DNA of 64,000 nucleotides from Haematobia irritans (Eukaryota; Arthropoda; Insecta; Diptera; Muscidae). The notes below the pieces were generated by a model that was not told where the DNA came from, did no database searches, and worked only from the letters and a program-made list of their open reading frames with translations. The stretch spans positions 149,605,526 to 149,669,525 of the forward strand of contig NC_134397.1 of NCBI RefSeq assembly GCF_050003625.1, written 5' to 3'. Shown piece after piece: positions 11,412 to 22,123 of this stretch (its first letter is position 1; each line of letters opens with the position of its first letter). A program made the position numbers and the translations under genes.

Positions 11412-13801
11412 TTTTTATACCCTCCATCATAGGATGGGGGTATATTAACTTTGTCATTCCGTTTGTAACACATCGAAATATTGCTCTAAGACCCCATAAA
11501 GTATATATATTCTGGGTCGTGGTGAAATTCTGAGTCGATCTAAGCATGTCCGTCCGTCCGTCCGTCTGTTGAAATCACGCTAACTTCCGAACGAAACAAG
11601 CTATCGACTTGAAACTTGGCACAAGTAGTTGTTATCGATGTAGGTCGGATGGTATTGAAAATGGGCCATATCGCTCCACTTTTACGTATAGCCCCCATAT
11701 AAACCGATCCCCAGATTTGGCTTGTGGAGCCTCTAAGAGAAGCATATTTCATCCGATCCAGCTGAAATTTGGTACATGGTGTTGGTAGATGGTCTCTAAC
11801 AATCGTGCAAAAATTGATCCACATCGGTCCATAATTATATATAGCCCCCATATAAACCGATCCCCAGATTTGGCTTGTGGAGCCTCTAACAGAAGCATAT
11901 TTCATCCGATCGGGCTGAAATTTGGTATATGGTGCTGGTATATGGTCTCTAACAACCATGCAAAAATTGGTCCACATCGGTCCATAATTATATATAGCCC
12001 CCATATAAACCGATCCCCAGATTTGGCTTGTGGAGCCTCTAAGAGAAGCATATTTCATCCGATCCGGCTGAAATTTGGTACATGGTGTTGGTAGATGGTC
12101 TCTAACAATCATGCAAAAATTTGTCCACATCGGTCCATAATTATATATAGGCCCCATATAAACCGAACCCCAGATTTGGCTTGCGGAGCCTCAAAGAGAA
12201 GCAAATTTCATCCGATCCGGCTGAAATTTCGTACATGGTGTTGGTATATGGTCTCTAGCAACCATGCGAAAATTGGTTCACATCGGTCCATAATTATATA
12301 TGGACCCCATATAAACCGATCTCCTGATTTGGCTTGTGAAGCCTCAAAGAGAAGCAAATTGCATCCGATCCGGCTGAAATTTGGTACATGGTATTGGTAT
12401 ATGGTCTCTAACAACTGTGCAAAAATTGTTCCACATCGGTCCATAATTATATATAGCCCCCATATAAACCGATCCCCAGATTTGGCTTGTGGAGCCTCTA
12501 ACAGAAGCATATTTCATCCGATCGGGCTGAAATTTGGTATATGGTGCTGGTATATGGTCTCTAATAACCATGCAAAAATTTGTCCACATCGGTTCATAAT
12601 TATATATAGCCCCCATATAAGCCGATCCCCAGATTTGGCTTGCGAAGTCTCCAAGAGAAGCAAATTTCATCCAATCCGGTTGTAATTTTGAACATGGTGT
12701 TAGTATATGATCTTTAACAACCGTGCCAGAATTGGTCCATATCGGTCCATAATTATATATAGCCCCCATATAAAACTTTCTCCAGATTTGACCTCCGGAG
12801 CCTCTTGGAGGAGCAAAATTCATCCGATCCGATTCAAATTAGGAACGTGGTGTTAGTATATGGTCGCTAACAACCATACAACAATTGGTCCAATCAAACA
12901 AAAATTGGTCCATATCGGTTCATAATCATGGTTGCCACTAGAACCAAAAATAATCTACCAAAATTTTATTTCTATAGAAAATTTTGTCAAAATTTTATTT
13001 CTATAGAAAATTTTGTCAAAATTTTATTTCTATAGAAAATTTTGTCAAAATTTTATTCGGTTCAGAATGAAATGTTCATCATCGTCAAAATGTTATGTCT
13101 ATAGAAAATTTTGTCAAAATTTTATTTCTATAGAAAATTTTGTTCAAATTTTATTCGGTTCATAATCATGGTTGCTGCTCGAGCCAAAAATAATCTACCA
13201 AGATTTTATTTCTATAGAAAATTTTGTCAAAAGTTTATTTCTATAGAAAATTTTGTTACAATTTTATTGCTGTAGAAATTTTTGTCAAAATTTTCTTTCT
13301 ATAGAAAATTTTGTGAACATTTTTATTTCTATAGAAAATTTTGTGAAAATTTTATTTCTATAGAAAATTTTATTTCTGTAGAAATTTTTGTCAAAATTTT
13401 ATTTCTGTAGAAATTTTTGTCAAAATTTTCTTTCTATAGAAAATTTTGTCAAAATTTTTATTTCTATAGAAAATTTTGTGAAAATTTTATTTCTATAGAA
13501 AATGTTGTTAAAATTTTATTTCTGTAGAAAATTTTGTCAAAATTTTATGTCTACTTTATCAAACTGAATTATATACGTATTGGATCGATCTTTTTTGATT
13601 TAATATATACCACGTATGGACTTACATACAATTTAGAAGATGGTGTTAGGAGGTTTTAAGATACCTTGCCATCGGCAAGCGTTACCGCAACTTAAGTAAT
13701 TCGATTGTGGATGGCAGTGTTTAGAAGAAGTTTCTACGCAATCCATGATGGAGGGTACATAAGCTTCGGCCTGGCCGAACTTACGGCCGTATATACTTGT
13801 T
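11412..13801 (-). mobile_element. HINE-A, full length reference copy
   Basis: This is the clearest copy. The hairpin TATACCC...GGGTATA is at 11416-11444. The conserved TTTGTCATTCCGTTTGTAAC block follows, then a GTATATATAT tract and (GTCC)n at 11545-11570. The 153-bp units have anchors at 11691, 11844, 11997 and 12150 and run to about 12860. The 29-bp minisatellite occupies 12957-13556. The terminal segment has the palindrome GGCCTGGCCGAACTTACGGCC and ends ATACTTGTTTT. The order of parts matches known DINE-1-like elements with central tandem repeats. Translated frames (51-residue period, GSVYMGAIYNYGP) are not genes. Confidence 0.85.
12957..13556. repeat. 29-bp minisatellite inside HINE-A
   Basis: About 20 imperfect units contain TTTTCTATAGAAAA alternating with ATTTTGTCAAAAT-type palindromes. 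The array lies between the 153-bp array and the terminus of the element, so it is an internal, expandable part of it. Confidence 0.85.
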
Positions 13802-13929
13802 TTTATATATCCTTAATTTTTTTTCTGTTCCGTAATTATTTTAACTCTATCGAACCTATATAAACTTATTGTATTTATGAATTTACATTCGAACTGGCTT
13901 GTCATAGCTGAATAACTTAATAAATAAAT

Positions 13930-14106
13930 AAATAGATTCCATATGGACTAACAATGTTACAAATTAAACTATAACTTATCATCGACAACTCTAACGAAAT
14001 CCAAAGTGATTCGATTGTGGTTGACAATTTTTAGTAGAACTCAATCCATGGTAGAGGGTACATAAGATTCGGCCTGGACACATTCTGGACCGTTGATACT
14101 TGTTTC
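13930..14106 (-). mobile_element. Decayed HINE-A terminus
   Basis: The stretch shows ATATGGACTAAC, AAGTGATTCGATTGTGG, TCCATGGTAGAGGGTACATAAG, ATTCGGCCTGG and TGATACTTGTTT. All are diverged forms of the last 180 bases of HINE-A. It lies directly beyond the end of the full copy. Confidence 0.7.
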
Positions 14107-15650
14107 TATGTAAACAAATATTAAAAAATTTTTTCTGCCAGTTTATAGTCAGCTTTTCATTTACTTCGTGTTCATCTCTATATTTCTATTTGGAGGTACT
14201 GTTCCGCTCCTTTAATCTAATCGGAAATTAACCGTCTCGATTTGCTCACTTTCCATATTTTTGGGAGGGTATTTGTATGTATGTGATGTGACACATCTTT
14301 AGTCATTTTAGCTTAAAATCGATTATGGCCCATCAGAATATGTAATGGAGACCACACGAGTGTCCCAGTGTTTATAGCAATGACTATACTGTGAAAGTAG
14401 ACCTTCATCATAGACCATGTTTATGTCGCGTGTTTTATACTCCTCCAATGCAAAATAAATATTTGTATGGGGGTTGTGGGCTACATCATAGCTGCCAACT
14501 TTTTTATAAAGTCTCCGATACCTCAAAATACCCAAATAGAATAAAAATAGAGCCATGGGCTATTGGACATTATGACCCCTAAAAGTCCCCCAGTCATGTA
14601 TCATGCCACAAAACCCAAACACGTACTCCCCCCCATCAAACATAACCAATATCTCGGGCTAATGGTTTTTGGCTCAAATGTCTCCATTCAGTTTGGAATG
14701 TACTCTGAATATTAAGCCAAAATAAAATGGCATAGCCTGTGATAGTGAATAAAAGAGAAGAAGACAATGATATCGGGCATAGGAAGGATTATTGCTATTG
14801 GTTTTTGGGGTATGGTGTGGTATGGATGTTATATTCATAAAACGTTGTTCTATTTAGTCTGTTGCTAAATATTAAATATAGGGTAATACCCATTGGACAT
14901 TTAACGCTTCGATATGGTCAATAAAATATTTCATGTTTCTTTTCGTTTTTCGTTTTTTGTTTTTTGTTTTTTTTTATTTTTGTATTGTAGTTTTTTTTTT
15001 TTTTAATGAAACTCATATCAAGTTTCCTTTTTTAATAAGGGGATAGGGTTAATACTGTTGTTTTAAAGGATCTGTATCTAACTAGTTCATTGAAAGCTCC
15101 TCATCTGTTGGTTAATTAGTTTATGAACTATTGTATTAAAGGTTTTGTGATTTTTAAATAAATTGGATACTCGTAAAAATATATTTTTGCGAATGGATAA
15201 TATATGGATTTTTTAAGAGAAACAGTTGGAGGAGTAGAGATCCAAAAGTTGAAATTGATTTTTGGACTAATCGACTTTTTCTAAACAAAAGTCGGAATGA
15301 ACTTTTTCTAATTTTTAATTTGAGTACTAGACATTTAATATCTTTAAAATCGACTCAAGTCAATTTTTTTGTTGGCCAAAATCGATTTTTGATTAAACAG
15401 TCGGCACGGGATCAAACATGGATATTTTTCCATAGTAACACTGAGAGTATCTGTAGCCGACATAATTTATTCTCATTATAAAATGCCACAAAGAAAATGC
15501 TATATATTTTTTCAAATTTTTTGTTCAAAACTAAAAATTTTCGGATAAAACCTAAAATTTTAGAATTTGTTAAAATTTTTTTCGCACGAATTATGAGTTT
15601 CAAACGGCCGATAATGGTATTCCAGGTGGAGTGAAGTCTTGAGATGATCA
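14107..15650. other. Repeat-poor tract, no supported gene
   Basis: There are no copies of the other families and no convincing coding signal. A 77-codon minus-strand frame at 14323-14556 overlaps an antisense frame of similar length and lacks a recognised domain. T-rich runs occur at 14940-15005. The tract is probably intergenic or intronic host DNA. Confidence 0.45.
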
Positions 15651-15654
15651 CTAT

Positions 15655-16030
15655 TTTGCTATTTATTTGTGTAAACTTTACTCTCCAAGCTGCCCCATGC
15701 GCAATAGTTTGTGGCCATTGTGCGACAGAAATGCAGCGATGAGCCTCATATTTATGACTTTATTGGTTGACGCGTGTTGAGTGAGATGGTGCTGAGTGCA
15801 GTTGGAATGTCCATGTTTTGCGGCCAAAACGTCTATACGGTCTTTACGATATTTTCCCGAAAATATTCGTCATTTATTTTGACCCCACGATCGATAATTA
15901 CTAGCGACCCTTTACGACGGCCCACGCCATTGTCATCGCTTCAATTCTGCAAGTTTTCTACATCCGCGTGGATTTCAATCAAATCTGGCTTCCATTTTTT
16001 TTCGGACCATTTCTGGTGTTGTTACCACGA
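15655..16030 (-). pseudogene. Fossil mariner-type transposase, C-terminal half
   Basis: Reading the minus strand through frame breaks recovers, in order, GVKINDEYFRENIVKTV (about 15836-15885), KTWTFQLHSAPSHSTRVNQ (about 15763-15820), an AQWP motif and LESKVYTNK (about 15668-15700). This is the expected sequence order around and after the second catalytic Asp of mariner transposases. The catalytic Asp of QQDSAP reads as His (LHSAP), and several stops and frameshifts are present, so it is inactive. No terminal repeats were found. A TA-targeted MITE begins immediately beside it at 16037. Confidence 0.65.
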
Positions 16031-16036
16031 TTGCTA

Positions 16037-17045
16037 CACACAGAAAAAATATCAATAGTTGATTGAAGTTGAAAACTTTTTCAATTAAAAAATTAATTGA
16101 TACAATTAACTTTTTAATCAAACTCGGAAGAGTTATTCAGTTAAAAAATTATGGATATTTTTTAAAATGTTTATTTTATTTTTTTTTTTAAACGACCAGT
16201 TTTTGAGTCGAACTAAAAATGATTAAAAATAGCTATAGAAGGTGATTGAAATATAGTATAGTGATTGAAAATAATTTTGTTTTTAATTAAAACATTAAAT
16301 AAATTTTGCAATCAACATCAATTAAAAATTTAATTTAATTAAAAAATTAATTGAAATTTGCTAATGAAATCAATTAACTTTTTAATCAAGTATTTTTGAT
16401 GCCCAATTAAAACTATGATTGATACTATCATTTTCGTGATGGAAGACATTTCAATTAAAAAATTAATTGGATCAATTAATTTTGTGATTGAATCAAAAAT
16501 TTTTTTTGTGCAAATTTTTTTTTTTAGAATTCTACCAAAAATTAAATTTCACAAAAAAAAATTACGAAAATTTTTCCAATTAAAGTCTTAATTGAATTTT
16601 AAAAAATATTGAATGAATTTTAAAAAATATTGAATGAAATATTCAATTAAAAATTTAATTGATTCAACCAATTTTTTATTGAAACGGAAATCAATCACAA
16701 AAATAATAGTATCAATTAATTTTTTAATTGATACTACCATTTATGTGATTGAAGACATTTCAATTCAAAAATAAAAAAGGATTAAAAATAGCTATAGAAG
16801 GTGATTGAAATATAGTATAGTGATTGAAAATAATTTTGTTTTTAATTAAAACATTAAATAAATTTTGCAATCAACATCAATTAAAAATTTAATTTAATTA
16901 AAAAATTAATTGAAATTTGCTAATGAAATCAATTAACTTTTTAATCAAGTATTTTTGATGCCCAATTAAAACTATGATTGATACTATCATTTTCGTGATT
17001 GAAGACATTTCAATTAAAAAATTAATTGGATCAATTAATTTTGTC
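16037..17045. mobile_element. AATTAATTGA-rich MITE, rearranged, right end lost
   Basis: The left end is TA followed by CACACAGAAAAAATATC. The interior is dense in TCAATTAATTTTTTAATTGA-like palindromes, as in the complete copies at 24591-24877 and 48817-49348. A 265-bp segment occurs twice (16221-16485 and 16780-17044). The typical TTTTTGTGTG right end is missing; the sequence breaks off at about 17045. Confidence 0.75.
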
Positions 17046-17062
17046 TGTTTCACAGACTTTCC

Positions 17063-17310
17063 TATAGAAATAAAATTTTGAGAAAATTGTTAAAAGAAAT
17101 AAAATTGTGACAACATTTTTTGTAGATATAAAAAAATGGAACTACATTTTCTATATAAATGACATTTTGACAACATTTTTATAGACATAAAATTTTGACA
17201 AAATTTTCGTAGAAAAAAGAAATGAAAAAAAAAAAAATTTTATAGACATATTTTGACGAAATTTTATAGAAATATTTTGACGAAATTTTCTATAAATTCA
17301 CAATCATTAA
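17063..17310. repeat. Degenerate 29-bp minisatellite
   Basis: About eight decayed units of TTTTGACAAAATTTTCTATAGAAATAAAA type occur here. From 17310 to 17690 I see only AT-rich DNA of no recognisable family. Confidence 0.7.
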
Positions 17311-17697
17311 AAAATTTAATTTTCGCGTAAGGTCTATTGTGAGTAAGTTTTCCCTTTTGATGCAAGCTAATATCGTTAAAACATTTAAGATTCGACACAT
17401 TTACAATTCAAGGGATATCTATATATCCAAATATTGTTTTTCATACTAACCACAAAAATTTAATAAAAAAATCCAAAATAAGAATTTTTATTATTATTTT
17501 AGGCACCAGTGCACTATGGTCTGGCGGCCCCAATTTTTTGGCCAAAAATCATAGCGCTTAAGCGGTTCTTCTGATCACTACAAAATGTTCTAGACATTGA
17601 TTCAAACGGACAAAACCTTTAAGAATAAAAAAAAAAAAAATTTGGACCCGCCTGCCCCAATACAGGGTGGGAGACAGCGTGTAAAAATATACTGCTT

Positions 17698-17810
17698 TCA
17701 TAGTTTTACACCCACCACCATAGGATGGCGTATAATACGTTTGTCATTCCGTGTGTGACACATCGAATTATCGATTTCCGACTACGAGTATATACCTAAC
17801 AAAAAGTTAT
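17698..17810 (-). mobile_element. HINE-B hairpin-end scrap
   Basis: TTTTACACCCACCACCATAGGATGG is followed by TTTGTCATTCCGTGTGTGACACATCG and ATCGATTTCCGACTA. This is the hairpin end and first block of HINE-B, truncated before the (GTCY)n tract. Nothing recognisable lies between 17810 and 18120. Confidence 0.7.
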
Positions 17811-18121
17811 AAAGTTTTTGAGAAAGTTTTCATATGGAGAGTTCTCACATATTTTAGATATCATGGATCTCATTTTCTTCTCCAATCCAATAGGCAATAA
17901 GTTTTTGAAATAATAGTGGTATAGAGTGGTTAGTGGTTAGAGTATAACAACTTTAATCTGCAAAATAATGTATCTACGAAAAATATTGATCTTAGGCCAG
18001 ATTTTCAAATTTTCTCAAATTTGGCTATAATACCCTTATTTCTCAACTAATCGTACTCAAAACTGTTACAAGTTAATAATTAACAGTGTCAACTAAGTCT
18101 TCAAAATATCATCCGATTTAT

Positions 18122-18166
18122 TTCAGGTTCACTTAGACTATTCAGTCCATTGTTATACCACATTAA
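18122..18166 (-). repeat. SINE fragment
   Basis: AGGTTCACTTAGACTATTCAGTCCATTGTTATACCACATT matches an internal part of the tRNA-derived SINE (compare 25275-25320). Confidence 0.65.
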
Positions 18167-18181
18167 CTACAACTACCTATT

Positions 18182-18735
18182 ACCCAGTAAAAACACGTCG
18201 CCCAAAAAGTAATGAAAATGTTGTTTTTGGATTCGGAAGTGGTGCAAAATTGGCGCAGAAGCGATGAATTTAACATGGGCTTGCCATAGGGCGAATGCTA
18301 GCCATTTTAACATCCGTTGCACTGACTTTGCATCACTTCTTAAGGTGTTATCTGAATTCAGTGTTTTGGATGCGGATTGGAAAATTTTGTGATATTTTGC
18401 CAAACGTTTGACTTTAAATATTGTCCAAAATTCGCAATTTTTCTAGAATAAATTTAGAAATTTCATTGAAAAAATGTTTATAATTTGTACCATTTTATTT
18501 ATTCTTACTTTGTTTTTAACCCATTTGAAACAAAAAAAAGTTAAATTATCCATTAAAAATATGGAAAAACCGAGATATAAAAAATTGAATCAAAAGAACT
18601 TCTTGTGTAGTTAAAATAAAGAACATCCTTGGGAGGACATTTTTTGAAGTACTTTTGAAGTTGTGCCTTTAGAAGGTACATACAAGCACTTCTAGGTTTA
18701 ATCACTGAACCCACCCGATTATTTTGCTTATTTTG
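18182..18735 (+). mobile_element. Family D transposon copy (CCCAGTAAAAA end)
   Basis: The left end is CCCAGTAAAAACACGTCGCCC. Diagnostic blocks are GGTGCAAAATTGGCGCAGAAGCG, GTTGCACTGACTTTGCATCACTTCTTAAGG, TTACCATTTTATTTATTC-like sequence and AACATCCTTGGGAGGACATTTTT. The same order occurs at 31022-31622, which ends TTTTTTGCTGGGA, suggesting short terminal inverted repeats (CCCAGCAAAAA). There is no coding capacity. Confidence 0.65.
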
Positions 18736-18953
18736 AACCAATAAAAAAAACGTAGTGAAAATGTTCTTTTTGGATCCGAAAGTGGTTCAAAATTGGCACA
18801 GAAGCGATGAATTTAACACGGGCTTGTCATAGGATGGATGTCCACCATTTCAGCAGCCGTTGCACTGAATATGCATCACTTCTTATGGTATGATAAATAA
18901 ATAATTTTTAATTATTTTATGATTTTTAATGCATTCGAAAATTAGCGATTTTT

Positions 18954-20168
18954 ATACCCTCTACCATAGGATGGGGGGTATATTAACTTTGTCATTCCGT
19001 TTGTAACACATCGAAATATTGCTCTAAGACCCCATACAGTATATATATTCTGGGTCGTGGTGAAATTCTGAGTCGATCTGAGCATGTCCGTCCGTCCGTC
19101 CGTCTGTTGAAATCACGCTAATTTCCGAACGAAACAAGCTATCGACTTGAAACTTGGCACAAGTAGTTGTTATTGATGTAGGTCGGATGGTATTGCAAAT
19201 GAGCCATATCGGTCCACTTTTACGTATAGCCCCCATATAAACGGACCCCCAAATTTGGCTTGCGAGGCCTCTAAGAGAAGCAAATTTCATCCGATCCGGC
19301 TGAAATTTGGTACATGGTGTTAGTATATGGTCTCTAACAACCATGCAAAAATTGGTTCACATCGGTCCATAATTATATGTAGCCCCCATATAAACCGATC
19401 CCCCGATTTGGCTTGCAAAGCCTCTAAGAGAAACAATTTTCATCCGATCCGGCTGAAATTTGGTACATGGTGTTAGTATATGGTCTCTAACAACCATGCT
19501 AAAATTGGTCCATATCGGTCCATAATTATATATAGGCCCATATAAACCGATCCCCCGATTTGGCTTGCAGAGCCTCTAAGAGAAACAATTTTCATCCGAT
19601 CCGGCTGAAATTTGGTACATGGTGTTAGTATATGTTCTCTAACAATCATGCAAAAATTGGTTCATATCGGTCCATAATTATATATAGCCCCCATATAAGC
19701 CTATCACCAGATTTGAACTCCGGAGCCTCTTGGAAGACCAAAATTCATCTGATTCAGTTGAAATTTGGTACGTGATGTGAAAATTGGTCGATATCGGTCC
19801 ATAATTATATATAGGCCCCATATAAACCGATCCCCAGATTTGACCTCCGGAGCACCTTGGAAGAGCAAAATTCTTCCCATTCGGTTGAAATTTGGTACAT
19901 GATGTTAGTATAGGATATCCAACAACCATGCAGGAATTGGTTCCTATCAGTCCATAATAATATATAGCTCCCATATAAACCGATCCCCAGATTTGACCTC
20001 CGATGCCTTTTGGAGGAGCAAAATTCATCCGATCTGGTTGAAATGTGGTACGTGGTGGTAGTATATGATATTTAAGTCTTTAGTCTTTCGTAGAAGTTTC
20101 TACGCAATCCATGGTAGAGGGTACATAAGATTCGGCCTGGCCGAACTTACGGCCGTATATACTTGTTT
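18954..20168 (-). mobile_element. HINE-A nested in family D
   Basis: The element begins ATACCCTCTACCATAGG and ends GGCCGTATATACTTGTTT. Comparison with empty family D copies places the insertion in a T run (ATTTTT|...|AGAATGG). It contains the (GTCC)n block at 19083-19105 and about six 153-bp units, but no 29-bp array. This copy gives the best evidence for the true element ends. Confidence 0.8.
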
Positions 20169-20259
20169 AGAATGGATTTGGCATATTTTTCGACAAAATT
20201 TAAATAATTTTTACCATTTTATTAATCCATACTCTGTTTATAGCCTATCTGAAACAAAA

Positions 20260-22046
20260 CCAAGTATATATGGCCGTAAGTTCGGCCAGACCGAATCTTA
20301 TGTACCCTCCACCATGGATAGCATAGAAACTTTTACGAAAGAATGTCAATCACAATCGAATTACTTAGGTTGTGGTATTTTAAATCGTTTTTGAATTTGT
20401 GAGTTAGTCCACGTATGGGATTTATTAGACAAAAAAGGTATGTGTAGGTAAGTCTACAAATAGTTACGAATCGATATGGAGTTTTGCACGGTACGTAGAG
20501 AGCCAAAATTGAAATATGGGGGTCGCTTATATGGTGGCTATATACAACTATGAACTTGATGGACCAATTTTTGTGTGATTGGGGATCGATTTATCTGAGG
20601 GCTATATATAACTATAGACCGATATGGATCTAGTTAGGCATGGTTGTTAACGGCCATATACTAGCACAATGTACCAAATTTGAACTGACTCGGATGAAAT
20701 TTGCCTCCAAGAGGCTCCTCCAAGAGGCTCCAAAACCAAATCTCGGGATCGGTTTATATGGGGGCTATATATAATTATGGACTGATATGGACCACTTTTG
20801 ACATGGTTGTTAAATATCATATACTACCACCACGTACCAAATTTCAACCGGATCGGATGAATTTTACTTCTCCAAAAGGCACCGAAGGTCAAATCTTGGG
20901 ATCGGTTTATATGGGGGTTATATATAATTATAGACTGATATGAACCAATTCCTGTATGGTTGTTGGAATGACAATGTTAATATTAAAATTGCTTAAATCT
21001 GAAGCAATTTTAAGGAAACTTGATGACTATATTACTAATTGTACTCCTAGTGCAAAATTTCGACCAAATTGGGCCAAAACTCAGTCTTATGGGGCCATAT
21101 AAGTCCATATATTGGAGCTATATCTAAAACTGAACCGATTTCAATCAAATTTGGCACACATGACTATACTACCAATTGTACTCCTTGTGCAAAATTTTAA
21201 GCTAATCGGGATAAAACTCTGGCTTCTGGGTCCATATAAGTGCATATCGGGCGAAAGATATATATGGGATCTATATCTAAATCTGAATCAATTTCAACCA
21301 AATTTGGCACGCATAGCTACAATGCTGAATATACTCCCTGTGCCAAATTTCAACTAAATTTGACCAAAACTCTGGCTTGTAGGACCATATTAGTCCATAT
21401 CGGGCGAAAGATATATATGGGAGCTATATCTAAATCTGAACCGATTTCAGTCAAATTTTGCACACTTGACTATACTACTAATTGTACTCCTAGTGCAAAA
21501 ATTCAACCAAATTCGGCAAAAAATCTGGCTTCTGGGGCCATATAAGTCCATATCGGGCGAAAGATATATATGGGAGCTATATCTAAACCTGAACCGATTT
21601 CAATCAAATTTTGCACATTTGACTATACGACTAAGTGTTATGTTTGTACAAAATTCCAAGCAAATCGGTATAAAACTCTGGCTGCTGGATCCATATTAGT
21701 GCATATCGGGCGAAAGATATATATGGGAGCTATATCTAAATCTGAACCGATTTCTTCCAAAATCAATAGGGTTCTATGCTGACCCAAATTAGGAACATGT
21801 GGCAAATTTGAAGGCGATTGGACTTAAATTGCGACCTAGACTTTGATCACAAAAATGTGTTCACAGACAGACGGACGGATGGACGGACGGACAGACGGAC
21901 AGACGGACATGGTTATATCGACTCAGGGACCCACCCTGAGCATTATTGCCAAAGACACGATGTGTCTATCTTGTCTCCTTCTGGGTGTTACAAACAAATG
22001 CACTAACTTATAATACCCTGTTCCACAGTGTGGCGCAGGGTATAAA
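20260..22046 (+). mobile_element. HINE-A/HINE-C composite
   Basis: The left end and units to about 20965 are HINE-A type (AAGTATATATGGCCGTAAG, ATCGGTTTATATGGGGG). From about 21000 the units are HINE-C type (CCATATCGGGCGAAAGATATATATGGGAGC). They have the same 153-bp spacing (anchors near 21420, 21572, 21725). The right end is the HINE-C hairpin CCCTGTTCCACAGTGTGGCGCAGGG preceded by (GACG/GACA)n at 21867-21908. It is either a recombinant element or two truncated elements joined. Confidence 0.7.
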
Positions 22047-22123
22047 CATCCTTGGGAGAAAATTGTTGGAAGTGCTTTTAAAGTCGTTCCCTTAGAAGTA
22101 CTTCCAAGTTTGTTTTGCTGGGA

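Larger units (their letters stand above)
18745..22123 (+). mobile_element. Second family D copy, split by two HINE insertions
   Basis: Family D sequence runs 18745-18953, resumes at 20169-20259 (AGAATGGATTTGGC...GAAACAAAAC) and again at 22047-22123 (ACATCCTTGGGAG...TTTTGCTGGGA). The gaps are exactly filled by HINE elements. Compared with the copies at 18182 and 31022, about 130 bp is missing at the second insertion. This fixes the relative age: D is older than both HINE elements. Confidence 0.7.

Noticed and set aside
11540..12823. Long overlapping frames with 51-residue repeats on both strands
   Set aside because: They follow the 153-bp HINE-A unit, are open on both strands at once, and contain no domain; they are repeat artefacts.
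14323..14556. 77-codon minus-strand frame in repeat-poor DNA
   Set aside because: It overlaps an antisense frame of 63 codons, shows no domain, and no start context or neighbour supports it.
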